NCBI GenBank assembly: GCA_036583965.1
Contig: JAZBQD010000030.1
Coordinates: 86,523,800 to 86,587,799 of the forward strand
Direction: 5' to 3'
DNA: 64,000 nt
DNA from: Prunella strophiata
Lineage: Eukaryota; Chordata; Aves; Passeriformes; Prunellidae
Position 1 is the stretch's first letter; each line of letters begins with the position of its first letter. The notes beneath the pieces were generated by a model, which had not been told where the DNA came from, ran no database searches, and saw only the letters and a program-made list of their open reading frames with translations. The translations under genes were made by a program, and so were the position numbers. This document shows, piece after piece, positions 1 through 12,650 of this stretch.

Positions 1-331
1 CAGAAGTTACCCAGGTGTTTCTAAACTAAAATCTGTTGGGTAAAACAAAATTACATTTTGCAGAATGCAGGGCCTGATCTTCACTGCAGTAAAGACAATC
101 TGATATGGAATAGACTTCACTAAACATACACAGTAACACCAGTGCCAAAGTTCAGGAATCAAGAGGAGCACATGTTTACATCGTAGTGAAGTATAATTGC
201 AACTTGAGTAGGATTTTTTATGGAAAACTTGACAAATCTTTCAAGATGGGAGCTATCAAAATTGCTGTTCTTTTACAAAATTGCAATGGACATGTGAGTT
301 TCATGAACTTCCTGAGCATTCAGCTTTCTGT
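1..331. other. Unannotated non-coding flank
   Basis: AT-rich sequence upstream of the first LTR. I see no coding exon, RNA gene or recognisable repeat. It is unique-looking DNA that received the LTR insertion immediately to its right. Confidence 0.5.
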
Positions 332-336
332 GGCTC
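332..336. repeat. Possible 5-bp target-site duplication, left copy
   Basis: GGCTC lies immediately left of the LTR start and recurs at 1406-1410 just past its 3' end. Five base pairs is the usual duplication length for ERVL-type integration. The match requires the 3' boundary to sit two bases beyond the expected terminal CA, so it could be coincidence. Confidence 0.4.
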
Positions 337-506
337 TGTATTAGGTTCACGTGCAAGGTTTTAGTACTTGAGAGAATTTAGGGATGGTTCCTCTGAGATG
401 CTTCCAGAAGCTTCCCTCATGTCTGAGAGAGCCAATTCCAGCTGTCTACAAGATGGACCTGCCACTTGCCAAGGCCAAGCCAATCAGCAGTGGCTCTGTG
501 ATAAGG

Positions 507-515
507 TATTTAAAA
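507..515 (+). promoter_or_regulatory. TATA-like box of the LTR promoter
   Basis: TATTTAAAA sits in the U3-like part of the LTR, about 610 bp before the AATAAA signal. The opposite-strand LTR copy has a mutated equivalent (ATTTAAGG on its sense strand, near 44413-44420). Function is inferred from position only. Confidence 0.4.
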
Positions 516-1118
516 AGAAAAAAGTTGTTATGCAGGAGGAATTGCAGCCAGAGAAGAGGGGAGTGAGAATATGTGAGAGACACAACTTTGCATGTGCCGA
601 GGTCAGTGCAGAATGAGGGGAAGGAGGTGCTCCAGGTGCTGGGGCAGAGACATCCCTGCAGCCCACAGTGAGGATCATGGAGGGCAGCTGTGCCCATGCA
701 GTTCTTGGAGGTCCATGGGGATGCAGAGATCCACCTGGAACCATGGCAGAGATCCACAGTGGAGCAGGTGGATGGTTGTGACCCCATGGGAAGCCCACAC
801 CAGAGCAGGATCCTGGTGTGGACCTGTGGACCTGTGGAGAGAGGAGCCTGTGCTAGGGCAGGTTTCCTGGTAGGATTTGTGACTCTGTGGGGAGCCCACA
901 CTGAAGCAGTCTGTTCCTAAAGGACTGCACCCCATGGAAAGGGACCCACACTGGAGTAGTTCATGAGGAACTGTCTCATGGGGGAAGGATCCTATGCTGG
1001 AGCAGGGGTAGGACTCCTCTCCATAAGGAGGGAGTGACAGAAACAACATGAATTGACTGTAACCCCTATTTCCCATCTCCCTGAACAGTTGTGGGGCAAG
1101 AGGAGGTAGAAAATTTGG

Positions 1119-1124
1119 AATAAA
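1119..1124 (+). terminator. LTR polyadenylation signal AATAAA
   Basis: AATAAA occurs in the R-like region of the plus-strand LTR, in the expected order after the TATA-like box. At the aligned place in the inverted copy the hexamer is altered, so only this copy keeps the canonical signal. Confidence 0.45.
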
Positions 1125-1405
1125 GATAAGCCCAGGAAGCAGGGAGGGGTGTCAAGAAGGTGTTTTAAAGATTTGTTTTACTTCTCATTATCCTACTCTG
1201 ATTTTAATTGATGATCAATGCAGTTAATTTCCCCAAGTCAAGTCTGTTTTGCCCCTGACAGTAACCAGTGAGTGATCTCTCCCCATCCTTATCTCAACTC
1301 CTGAGCCTTTTATTATATTTTTGCTTCCTGTCTAGTTGAGAAGGGGAGTTATAGAGCACCTGGAGTGGTGGCCACCTGGAATCCAGCCCTGGTCAAGCCA
1401 CCAAG

Positions 1406-1410
1406 GGCTC
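1406..1410. repeat. Possible 5-bp target-site duplication, right copy
   Basis: GGCTC, identical to 332-336, flanks the 3' end of the LTR. See the left copy for the caveat about the exact LTR boundary. Confidence 0.4.
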
Positions 1411-2192
1411 TAAGTGAGGGACATCTGTCTTGGAGGAGCAATGTAGGATTCCACTTCACATTCCTGGATGATTGCTGAGATTCAGCATAGCACAGATCAG
1501 CTACTCAAAAACCCTAAATGAAGGTACCAGCCAGTTATGAATTTAGTCCAAAGAGTACTCTTTTCCTCCATATATGCTCTCTGAAGTATGAAGTCAGAAC
1601 AGCAGAGCTTTCCAAATTTCCTTCTTCCCCTAACACTCTGTAATTCCAAATACTTGCCTAAAGCAAGCCTTTTTCATTGACTTCTGGAGCAAAAAGTAGT
1701 ATTGCAGAGCATAGCCATATCCACACAGGTCTTGGGATTGTCCATTTTACTGCTCCTTTCCCACCACATGTCCCACACCAGTGACACATGAAATTAATGG
1801 AACAAGGAGCACTGCTCAATATGAGGCCTGCATTATGCTCCAGGAAGAAGGACATGTGAGAGATGCCTTCAGAAAAGCAGGTTTTCTCAATATCCAGTTC
1901 AAAGCAGAAACTTTGCTAGGTGTTTTACAGGACTGCCTCACCCTTTCTATGGATTAGACAGGAAGCCAGAAATTAACCTCCTACCTCAGGCACTTCATTT
2001 AAGGATCTTAATTTAAACACTGGGAAGTGCCTTATAATTTTCTTTTTTTCAGGAAGACTTTTGGCTTGTTTCTTCTTCTTTCAGGATGACAGTCACCTCT
2101 TTGCAGCATCCCAGTTCAGCACAGATTACCCTTCTAGTTTTCTGCAAACTCTGATTCTAAGACCTTGTTACAAAATGAAGCAAGCCCCCTAT
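1411..2192. other. Unannotated non-coding sequence
   Basis: AT-rich, with no gene or repeat that I recognise. It lies between the solo LTR and a CR1 fragment. Confidence 0.5.
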
Positions 2193-2430
2193 AAATCACA
2201 GAACCACAGAACTGGAAGGGACCTTCCAACCATCTAGTTCCAACACCCTTGCCATGGGCAGGAACACTTTAATATTTATCCTATCCTGCCTTGGAAAATA
2301 TCTGAACCTAGAGGGATGCATGGTGTTTAGTTTGACACCTTGGGCAAACATGAATTTATCACACAGCCCTGTCTCTCACTTCAACCTCATCAACGACTGT
2401 GATCCTGAAAAGAAAATCCTATGGGAAATC
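2193..2430 (-). mobile_element. CR1 LINE 3' fragment, minus strand
   Basis: The plus strand reads AATCACAGAACCACAGAACTGG followed by a segment matching the usual 'gggacctt..catctagttccaacacccttgccatgggcaggaacac' CR1 3' untranslated block, which is the antisense of a CR1 3' end. The part to about 2270 is clear. Beyond that, weaker matches ('cttgggcaa', 'tctctcacttcaacctca') suggest continuation to about 2430. It is a 5'-truncated dead copy. Confidence 0.8.
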
Positions 2431-2853
2431 TGTACTTTAGTTGAGGGAGAAAAGAAATCAAGTTGAGTCTCCAAAAATTATAAAGTGTTACATTAATTGT
2501 TCCTTTTCATTTTTCACTTTCTTGATTTAAGATTTTACAGTTCATATTTTTGAATTTTCTTCTGCAGTCAATACCATTAGGAATGTTTTTCTTTTTCTTT
2601 AATAAAAACAGCGATTATCAGATAATAACAGGATTTTTGAAGCTAAGACACTAAAAATACCGATTGTTGCAAAATGCATGATTAAATTACAAGTCTTGGC
2701 AACCTTATGAAGAGTCTTTCCTTTCAAGACCAGTTTTCTCATATTTCTGAAGTAATTTCTCAAATGAAATTGCTTCTTCTCTTTTTTTATTTTTTTTTAA
2801 TGTATACACAGACTTTTGCAGTTTGAGAAGAAAACCAAGGATGAATCCAGGCC

Positions 2854-2880
2854 CACTTGATGCTGGAAGAGCATCAAGTG
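2854..2880. repeat. Perfect 11-bp inverted repeat (hairpin)
   Basis: CACTTGATGCT (2854-2864) and AGCATCAAGTG (2870-2880) are exact reverse complements separated by the 5-nt loop GGAAG. Short inverted repeats arise by chance in 64 kb, so function is not claimed. Confidence 0.85.
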
Positions 2881-3556
2881 ATAGATCACAGGAGCCATTC
2901 TATTTACCATCAAAAATTCTTTGTCTAATTCATTAAATGTTATTTTATCACCACACAAATGTATGTGGGCTGCTTTTTTCAACTAAAGTATGAGTTTGCA
3001 GTAGTAGATTGCCAAATTTTATCCCTAAATTCACACTTGAAAATGATGTGCTGAAATTTTCAAATTGACATAATTAAGAATATTAGGAACAAATGCAGAT
3101 ACTTAATGCAGCACATGAAATAGGTTAGATTTTTTTTTCTTTTATTCAAGTCATGGTTATAATATCCTGAAATTAAACTATTTAACATGGAAGATTCTCT
3201 CAGCTTCCGACAGTTTCAGGCCAATTCTTTCTGACTGCAGCTATTACCTCAAAAAAATTACATAACTTGCCTTTTTTCTGCAAATCGCTGAAGCCCGACT
3301 GGTGCTCCATTATTAACATCAGAGCTGTCAGCATCTCAGGGAGGCAAAAGCAGAAAGCAAAGCACTCCTAGCAGCAGCAACAAAATCATGCTTGCACTTA
3401 GAGAAATCTTCTCTCAATCCTCTTTACACCAAGCAGGGAACTACTTAAAGTACAGTATGCTGAAGGTGGGATTCATTTCACTTTCACTATCTGTAAGTTA
3501 GAAGTCTCTGTTAGATGTCTGTAAGCTGAAGTCAGCTTGACTCCATCTCTAAACAT

Positions 3557-3668
3557 GGAGAGAGATAGGCACATCCAGAAGGGTGGTTCACCCCATCCAC
3601 AGACAGGTATTGAAGAGAGGTGGAAGGAACCACCCTTTGGAGATCTCTCTCTCTCTCTCTATCTCCAG
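3557..3668. repeat. Imperfect fold-back plus (TC)n microsatellite
   Basis: The left arm (3557-3589, with ATCCAGAAGGGTGGTTC at its end) is nearly complementary to the right arm, which starts GAACCACCCTTTGGAGAT at 3628 and runs into about eight TC units before CTATCTCC. The outer parts pair as GGAGAGAGATAG with CTATCTCC. This may be a small non-autonomous DNA transposon remnant or a simple hairpin. I recognise no named family. Confidence 0.5.
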
Positions 3669-6600
3669 TGACTACAAAGGAAGACTCTGGTGAGTGGCTT
3701 AAACTTGACAGCTAAAGTGAAATGAAATCTAGTCCTAGGCATAAGTAACACAGAAGGAGCTTTACTCTCCTGTACTGAAGACAATGTTATTAATGATGGT
3801 TATTGGAAGCATCCTGCATTTAAAATGCACAGCTTGCATCATGCTTGTTAGCTAACATGAATTAATGTGACTGTGCACACTGATATGTCATGTGTGTCAG
3901 AAGCCTCTGTAAAAAAAGTAGGAAGGGCAAGTTTAGTAAAGGACATGGCTCCAAAACAGCATTACATTCAGGTGGGACCCTGACCAGCTTCTGAATGCCC
4001 CTTTTTCTCTCAGAGATAACTGTTTTATGATTGTCTTGCAGTAATGACAAACCTGCTCATCTTTTTTACCATCTAAGTGCCATTTGCCTTATATTTTACA
4101 GGAAGTGAAACTAAAAATAAAACTGAGAGTCAGAACGTATACTTTTCCCATGATTTGCATTAACTTTCCAGCCCATAGTCTTCATTTTAGTTTAAAATCT
4201 GAAAGTAGGTAGAAAATATCCTCCCCTAGGAACTGTAGGCAGTAGTCTGTGTGGCATCGACTGATTGGCTTTCACATTGCTTCAGACTAATCCTGTCTAG
4301 AGCAGGTGGGGCCTGTGAAGTAATAGCTCTTGACCCTGGCTCTCCTCTAGACTCCATACAATGTCTTCATGACCCTAAAGCTTCTCTTTATTTCAGTTCA
4401 AAGAGTCTGACATCAGAGAGGGTTGTGCTGGAGCCAACAAGACTGGTGACTGTTATACCATGGAAGTGACCACACATGTGGCAGGCCATAGAGTTTGGCA
4501 TGATAGCATTGTCTGATGGCACAAAGTCTGCTGAAAATATGTCTGAGAACAGGGAATAATGGGAAAATCAGCATGATAGAGGATCAGAATTCCTATGTCT
4601 GAACTGGATCCTGCCTTTCTTAATACAGCAGCATAGGCAAACTCTGATGGACTTCTGGACATGGCTTTGTCTGTTTTAATGAAGAAACACAAATTTTACC
4701 TTTTGCCTTCCCAGCCTCTAGCAGAGAGGACATCAAAAGAAAGAATTCAAGAGACCTCTGCAGCCTGAATATCTGTGTCTTTTTTAATAATTTCTTGAAG
4801 ACAAAAGTGAATAGACATAATTTTGTGACTGCACCCAGGAGTTTAAGGCTCTATCAAATCAAGTTTGCCATCACCCTCTCTTCAGTTTTACTGTGGATAT
4901 CTATTTAGTTAAGCTTTCACCCCAAAAAGTTTCCTCTGATTTACATCAATGCAAGTAGAGAATGAAAGCTTTTGCACTTAGTTTCCAAACACTTAGTTGG
5001 AAGACGTAATTCATGTGTATCTGAGTATTTCATCATTACTTAGATGCTCTGTCAGCATCACCTTTTAAATCTATGTACTTTTAGTATTCTTAGTGTAGCA
5101 CATGCATGAGAAAATACTGTAGCTGTGAAAGTCCAGATTGTGCAATCTACTAGCCTAGAAGGTACTGTCACTTTTATGTGCCCTATATTTTATTCATCCA
5201 TAGCTCAAATAAATGTAGATTTTTAAAAAAAATATTTATCCTTAGCTCTTGCCTTCCTTTCCAGTTCTCAGTGTTGGGCATTTGAGAGTCAGAAAAGAAA
5301 AAAAACCCATATGCTATGTACCCTCAGTAAGCAGCAAAAAAAAATTTCAAAATATTGCAATTAGATGGGTTTTTTCTCATTGTTCTTAAAAATAGCCATT
5401 TGGTTTTCATGGTAGTCTCAACCCCTGGGTAAGTAAAAATAAAACCAGAATCCCATATTTAATTCATGCATCTAGACAGGAAGATTTATAAAGCATCATT
5501 TACTTGGTAAATCTTTCACTCTAAGTTATCTAATGGTTTTCCAAGATTAGATTCTACTTTCAAAAAATCAAAACTGTTGGAGTAATTAACGTAGCACCTA
5601 TTTAGGGATATTGTTAGATATCACAAACATCAGGGGAAAAATACTGAAAGACAAAGTTGCATCAGCTTTGAATGTGTTTAAAGCAACAGATTAGAAGCCC
5701 TCATAAGGTTTCATTTTATAGGAAGAAGCAAATTGGTTGAAGCCTTGATACCACTGAAACCAATGAGATTTCACTCTCTCTCTTTTGCTAGTGAGACACA
5801 TTCCTAGTGACCATGACCATAAGAAAGATTCTTGCACAAGGACAGATAAATGGTAGACTGTCTCCTGAAACAGTAGGTTTATTTGACATTTCTCTGCTTC
5901 AGTATTTCTTGTAGTCAGTGCACACTATGTGTTCCAGCTTGAAGGCTTCTAATAGCTCACAGAAGATAAGAATAAATGTTTCTATTTACAGATCCAAAAA
6001 ATTTTGAGAGGAGGAGTGAAAAATATTTTGACTGCTTCATAAAACAAGTGTGAAAAGTGGTCAGTGAATAATTTTAAGGGATCAGTATTAAATTTGTGTT
6101 ACTGCAGTTAAATCCTAGCTAGAATTGGAGAGTAAATTCAGTAAAAAAATAAATAAAATAATCTTGTAAGCATTCTGCAAAGTCAGTCTCTAAGTCTCCA
6201 ATATTAGGGTGTCAGGCCCTAAATATTCATGCTTTCTATAATATACAGTCAAGTATCTCTTTATATTTAGTGATTTTAATGTGGCCACTACTTTCTTTCA
6301 ATCTCTTCATTTTATGGGGTTAAAAGTCCACAATGTATTCCAGGATTTATCTGACCCTTGAGAGTCCAGTGTGTGAGAACTGAAGACACTGACTAACCTT
6401 TGTCCAAAAGCAAGAGCCAGGATGCCAAAGAGTGTAAAACCACCACAAAACATAGAGATGGACAAGATTTTGGAATGGGAGAGAGGAAAAGAAGAGAAGA
6501 ATTTCACAGTGAGGCAAACTGGCACAGAGTGACACTTATTCACATGCTTTTCTTTTGAGATGGACTGGCTAGTTCCAACACCTTCCCACCACCACCTCCC

Positions 6601-7200
6601 AAATCTCTGCTATTTCTCAAATCCTTCCCAAGAGCAGATTAAAGACTAGCAGGTGGCCCAGGAAAAAATCCTCTCAGAGACCATTCAACCTTTCCAAAAT
6701 GAACAATCAAGTTCCAGTCTCATTTCTTTCACTGTTACATTTACTACTACAAAAATACTCATGAGCAGCAGAAACAACCTTAAGGCAATGATGTATGGAC
6801 CAGCTGACTTCTGTGGTTCACAAGAGCTGTAACTCTAAACCTTTTCCCTATGTAGACTGATTTCTGGTTTTAAAATGTAGTTATTGGCTTCCCAGCTGCT
6901 GATAGCTATAGAGCTGCCTAAAGCAAAGCCAGCTCCTCTGCTGAGCAGGCAGTATGGTTTCTTGCCGTAATGGAAAGCGACTTGAAAGGCAGCCTGTTGA
7001 CTGTGTAAAGGATGGATGTGCATGGCTTTTGTTCAGAGCCAATGTTTTTCCTGCCTTCCTCCCCAAAGAGGCCTTAAACCTGGAAACCAGTGGTTTCATA
7101 GACAAATTCAAGACTCAGTCATAATCAAATAGGCTCAGCACAGCGTGTTATTGCACATCAACAAGGCTGCGGTAACTGTCCACTACAAATACGAGATAAT

Positions 7201-10200
7201 GTGACATACGTTAGCCCACAGTGAAAAGGGGCTAACCTAAGCCAAATTACTCTCAGTGTGCCATGGGCTAAGAGCATTTGCACAGGCATTTATTGAGACA
7301 GTTAACCAGAGTAATTTGATCATATGTCTGATTTCAAAGACAAAATAGACTCTAAATTGCTAGTATGGTATATGGGAGATGTAGCTATGACATTCTGTTG
7401 CACTATCATCTGACCTAACAAGAATGTAAAAGATACACTCCCTTCTTGGCATTATTAACACAGCATTTTACCAGCCTGAATTATGAACACAGAGGGAAAA
7501 AAAAAAGTGTTATATTTAAACCTATAAAAATGCAGTTTATTCCTATTTGATAAGGCACAACTTTTTCTAGCAATTGTAGTCTGTAACATTACAGCCTTAG
7601 GAGGTAATTTACTAAATAGGACAAAATTAGTTGATTTTTGGACCATTTAAAGCAACACTTCTGTTGAAAGCATATAAAATGTATTAAAGTAATCTCTAAA
7701 GTCTTTACCCCTGCTTGAGATTTTAATTTACTCAGAGTTAATAAATTATCCCCTTTCAGAAGCTATTGAAAAATTTCACTTAAATCCTTTTTAAAACTTA
7801 ATGTGTTCAATTGAATCTTAAGCAATTTATACACATATACACAGAGCTTGAGGTGGTCACCATTCTAAGGTGAAGGCTGAAAAGAGGTTAGATTAGCACT
7901 AACTCCTCTTCCCTTAGGGATTGCTGGGGTGCTATTAATGAATGTGAATTCCCTCCTCCCCCAGAGCCCTCCCCCTACTATGCACTGGTCTGGCTTTTTA
8001 GTAATTACTTTTCCACAACTGCATTTAGCAAAATACCCTGTTCAAAGCTCAGGCCCATTTTCTTTCCTGCTGAAGGATGTGACTGCAATCAGGGAAGAGA
8101 ACAGCAAATCTGGGTCACCCCAGTATTCAGGTTAGCTGGGACACAAAAGCTTGCTTCATCTCAGACAGGGCTCTCTGTTATATTTGCACACTTATCAGAA
8201 ATATTTTTTTTCAGGCTATCAATTATTATATTTGAACATTGCATCCTTGCTCTAGGGAGCCCTTAGCAAGCTGTAGCAAAAATCAATCCAGTTTTACAAC
8301 TTTTACCTTGGCACAGCTCCAACTCTTTATCTACCTCTCACAGTTATTTAAAGATGCGGTGCCTTTTTTCCTGGAGTATAGCTATATTCCTGAGTAGGAC
8401 TTGCCCTTTCTCCTTTATTAGGGTTAATTTGTGAATCTGCTTTGGTTTCATTTTTCATGTTTGACAGTTGCTGTGTCTGTGGCAAGGTTTGTGTGGCTGG
8501 GTACCCACCTCTCCCAGGCAGTGTGTATTTCTGAAGCGTGTATTTCTCACGGCAACCAGAGCCTCTTATTTCAGGGAACGGGCACGTGGGTTGGAGCCCA
8601 CTCTTGTTCAAATTGCTTTAACATTGGCTACAACTGCAGTAGTGGCATCTGAAAATTTTTCCATGTGTTTATTCTGAGCTTTATTTTTCCAGTGCCAACC
8701 CTACCTAAGAGGTGGCCAAGCCAGACATCCCTCTCTGTGTGTGCAGGTGCACGAGGCACCATTGCCAGCACACCTCCAGGGTCATCTTCATCCAAGAGGT
8801 TATGAACCCCAACACTGGCAGAAGTGTTTCAAAAGACAGACACTATAGTTGTCTCAAAAGGCTACTGACTCCCATATGGTGGGAACTTTGGATAGCAAAC
8901 CCGGTCTTAGATATTATTGTGTCAGTGTAGGCTGCAAAAACAGACAGCAGATGCTGGGCATCACTGGAGTTATTAAGTAAAAGGCATTAAAATAGAAAAA
9001 TCTATCTTAGAGCTGTACTTTGAAGGGGTTTTGTGTTTATTTTAGAAGCAGACACAGTTCCTACTTCTCTATTGAACACGCATGTGGAAGCTCACCGAGC
9101 CACTAATCAGATTGCACACATTTCCATGTTTCTAATTCTCTACTTTTCAGCTCAAAAATGTGTTTTACCACTTCCCATTAAAGTTACTTTATTAAATTCC
9201 CTCACAGCAGTTAGCTCAAGGGCTAAAAGACATCCTTTAATTTACACCATGCAAGTTTATACAGAGTGAATGTTGGAAAGTCCATAAAGCATGAGTTTGG
9301 CTCATTGCTTCCAGCCTGCTTGCACAAGCCAGCCATGGCTGTGCTCAGAGAGACTCTGAAAGGATGCAAGTCCACAGTGGCACATGTGCATCCTCTTTCT
9401 CTGGTGGGAGGCAGATGCTTCCTTACATAAGACAGCAGTTGCCACCCTAATGCCATGAGAGTGTGATGTGAGTGGTGTGCCCAGTAACAACAGCTACACA
9501 AAGCAAACCAAATCCCTGTCCTCTTCATAGTATAATATGTAGTTTAACTAGTCTCATTAATACATACTCTATATTTTCGGCAGTGGCATTTTAAATAAAG
9601 TAACTAATGAGGCTTCCCCTCCTCCCAAGCAATATGGAGCTAGCTACCTTTAAGCATATTGTCTTTAGAGCTCCTAAGTGAAGCAGGAGATAGCTGGATC
9701 AGTACTATGGAGGATCCTTCCAAAAAAGAGTTGATATTTTTTGTTTGATTCTATTTGGACCCCATTTCTCTCTCTTTCCTTATAGTCAGTATATATGACA
9801 GCATGCCAGCGGCTGAGACCTTAAATCAAGTGTTTAGCCACTTGCAAACAGTCACTGAAAAAAAAAAAAGTTTATTCTTTTCCATCTTTCACACTTTCTT
9901 ACCTGTCTTTTACCTGTTTAATTTAAAATATTGTTTGATATTACCCAGAGTTGTGTAGTGTTAGAGGCTTTTGACACCTAGCTGTATTTTAGGAGCAGAT
10001 GAAATGGTTCATATTCTCAGAGAAAACATAAGGGATCTTTTAGAATAAAATGTACTATAAAAATACACAGTAGCATTACCAAAAACAATATTTTCACTTC
10101 TTTCTTTTTGTTGCGGAAAAAAAATTACAGAAGAAGCAAGTACATATTCTGACCTCAATGTAGGCAAAGATGTTCTGGATAGTGGGAGCCATTCTTATTT

Positions 10201-11339
10201 ACTCATGTAATAAAACTTTGCAGGCAAAACTAGGGGGAATTTATGTTTTGTGACTCATGCTAAGAAAAAACAAGAAACTCAAAATTTAGGTTCAAGCTTC
10301 TGATTTCATTTTCTAGTTGAGGTTGGAATGCTTGCTGGAACTTTCTTCTTCCTAGCTTTTGTTGATTTCTGTCATTCAGGAATCATGAAGTAAATATTTA
10401 TTAACATGGGAACCCTCCTCCCTTCCTGCCCTTCCTATTTGTGCTTCTTATGCTAATGAACTTACTTTAACAAGGGAACCACATTCCTCCTGGGTCTGCA
10501 TCAGTTCTGGTGCCAACACATTAGTTATTTAAATGTAGTTTCATATTAATTTTTCATGTTGTAATGCATTGTTCCCTGCAAATATACATGTAGCTGGTTT
10601 TCAACAGTAAACAAATATATGTTAAAGATATTGTTAGCTGAACACCTTTCATCTTTTACTTTGCTTCCTGTGATAAATGGTGGTCATTTCTCACTCTTGC
10701 CCTGTCTTTTCTCAGCCATCCTCTTTCCCTTCTGTAGTGACCACTGTAAGAGTTTTGTTTTCTGTTTTCTCAAGCAGGCTATTAAGGCAAATACAGAATT
10801 TGAAACTACATATTTTCCATGCATTCAACATCTACCTCTAACATCCTCAAAGTCTGAGATGAAGGCTTGCAGTCTTTGATTTGGGAAATCCAGTAAACAA
10901 AACAGGAGTTTAGCAAAAGCTGAAAAACACATGCTCCTGAGAAACAGCCTTACTAGTACAACAATGGTACTTAGGAAAGTATAAGGGAGGATGTTGCACC
11001 ATTGTCTTCTTACTTTCTCACCAATAACAAAAAAAGACATACTAACTAAATGCCTGAATATATATCTGTATGATACAGTACCACAGCCAAAAGAAATCTT
11101 CCTGCTTATTAAATTACTAAATGTAAACAGGTAAAAATGACAACTACCGTTCTCTGTGATATGGGAGCTGCTTTTTCCAAAAGGCATGTTTTAGACTAAA
11201 AAGTAGAAACTAGACTTGATCACATATCATACTGCCAGGGCTACTATTTAGTACATCAAAAGTTCAGGCCTTGCTGCACCCAGACTTCTCCATTTTGAGT
11301 CATTTGAAATTATCAAATATTTTGATCTCAGGAGTGGGT
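7201..11339. other. Unique non-coding DNA
   Basis: No gene, RNA gene or clear repeat recognised. There are several short AT-rich tracts, and slightly more GC-rich patches at about 8430-8800 and 9290-9500. Open frames of up to 120 codons (10825-11187, minus strand) resemble nothing known and appear to be chance frames. Confidence 0.5.
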
Positions 11340-12650
11340 TGCTAATTTGGAATTTGATGAGAAGGCTGAAGTCTTCAACAACATTCTCCTAAGAGTCCTC
11401 AAGAAACACAGACATTAAACAATGTCTGTGGGTGAGCTGAGGTGTATGTGAGACATTGCTTTATGAGTTTCAGTGCTAGGAAAGGAGAAGTCAGTTAATG
11501 AGTTCTCAGTCTTTGAAAGAGGCCTCACAAATGATTTGGACAGCTACAGTGAGTCTGAGCTTCCATATCAGGCAAATGAAAGAAACTATAACAAAGGAGA
11601 GAAATAACAGATATCTAGATAAATATGATATATTACAGGGAAGAACCTAACTGAGCTACTGTCAGGGGAGTCCACTCTCACAGATCAATGGAAAGTTCTT
11701 TGAGGAGTCATAAAGGCTAGGGAGTGTGGTGACCCAATGACTCCGTACTTACATTTTGAAAAAGCATTCAATGAAGTCCCTTAGAAGAGATTTCTAAAGA
11801 AATTAAGATGTCATGGGTAGGAAGGAAGGCCATCTCTTGGATTAATAGTTGGTAAAAAGTGAAGAAAACCTGGGTAGAAATAAAAGGTCAGTTTTCACAA
11901 TGAAAAGCTATTAATAGCAGGTTTCTTTGTGCCCTTGGCATAAGTGTTGTCCAGTGTGTTAATAAATTACCTCAAACAGAGCAAATAGTCAGGTGACAAA
12001 ATGTACAAGTGAGACAAAGTAATTCAAGACACTCTAAACTGATACTGATGATAGAATGTTTCAGAAAATATTCACATGTCAACAGTAAATGAAGTTCAGT
12101 AAATGGCTACATAGAGGTGTGTACCTGATGCAGACTAAGCTAACTGCTACCACTCAGGAAACACATGCTGGAGTTGAGGGTGTTTCTCAGCAAATATTAG
12201 CTTCAATGACAAGAAGCAGCCAGAAAGACAAACAAATCTGATTCTTAGCATTACATGCAGTTTAGCTTACTAGAATTTTGCTAGATTATAGGAAATTTAG
12301 GGAAAAACTGTAAGAGATGAGCAAATTGAGAAAGATTAGTAGGATGGGGTAGTTTCTATATGAGGAAGGACTCTATTAGCAGTGGGGGGATATGACTGAC
12401 CTCTAGAAGTCCATCTGGAAAAGAGAATAGGAATATTGTTTTTTATAACTGAAGAACAAGTGATCACTCACTGAAAATATTAAATGCCAAGTATAAAATA
12501 GATGAGAAAAGCACTCTTTTTTCTCACTGAATGAAATAGTGGAATTCACTGATGATGGGAAGACCAAAAAAAAAAAAAAAAGTATCTAAAGTGATGTTAG
12601 AGAAATTAATGGATGGTAAATCCATTAAAGTTTTAGACATTGTTAAATCT
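11340..12650 (+). mobile_element. Ancient, heavily mutated CR1 LINE (reverse-transcriptase to 3' region)
   Basis: A series of collinear short matches to the CR1 family as found in turtles and crocodilians. In order they are: the block before the RT palm ('actgagctactgtca', 11650), an AAAGCATTCAATGAAGTCCC motif (11761; 'kaFdkVp' type), 'aataaattacctcaaacagagcaaa', 'gctaccactcaggaaacacatgctggagtt', 'agacaaacaaatctgattcttagcatta', 'ctatatgaggaaggactctat', 'ggggggatatgactgacctctag', 'tggaattcactgatgatgggaag', and the terminal 'aattaatggatggtaaatccattaa'. Many stops and indels interrupt every frame. A 16-nt A run sits at 12566-12581. It is older than the other CR1 copies here, judged by divergence. 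Confidence 0.7.
11407..11430. repeat. Perfect 10-bp hairpin
   Basis: CACAGACATT (11407-11416) and AATGTCTGTG (11421-11430) are perfect reverse complements around the loop AAAC. It lies near the 5' edge of the ancient CR1. Confidence 0.85.

Larger units (their letters stand above)
337..1405 (+). mobile_element. Solo LTR of an ERVL-like endogenous retrovirus, sense strand
   Basis: This is a long terminal repeat about 1.07 kb long with no internal retroviral region on either side, so it is probably a solo LTR left by recombination. The 5' part starts near TGTATTAGG and carries the family's GCTTCCAGAAGCTTCCC-like segment. A TATA-like TATTTAAAA lies at 507-515, and an AATAAA polyadenylation signal at 1119-1124. 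The GC-rich middle (about 600-1020) is built of variants of 'ccacactggagcag' and 'gaccccatgg'. The 3' part ends at about GCCACCA. The same segments, in the same order, are found inverted at 43483-44605, which shows directly that it is a dispersed repeat. Open frames inside it (for example 446-901 on the minus strand) are chance frames of the LTR. The ERVL-like, passerine assignment is from memory. The exact ends are uncertain by a few bases. Confidence 0.8.
2431..7200. other. Unique AT-rich non-coding DNA
   Basis: There is no recognisable gene. It holds short poly-T and poly-A runs, a short perfect hairpin at 2854-2880 and an imperfect fold-back with a (TC)n run at 3557-3668 (listed separately). 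Small open frames here match no protein family I know and lack supporting splice or codon signals. Confidence 0.5.

Noticed and set aside
446..901. 151-codon minus-strand open frame
   Set aside because: It lies wholly inside the left LTR, antisense to it. The GC-rich LTR core leaves several frames open by chance.
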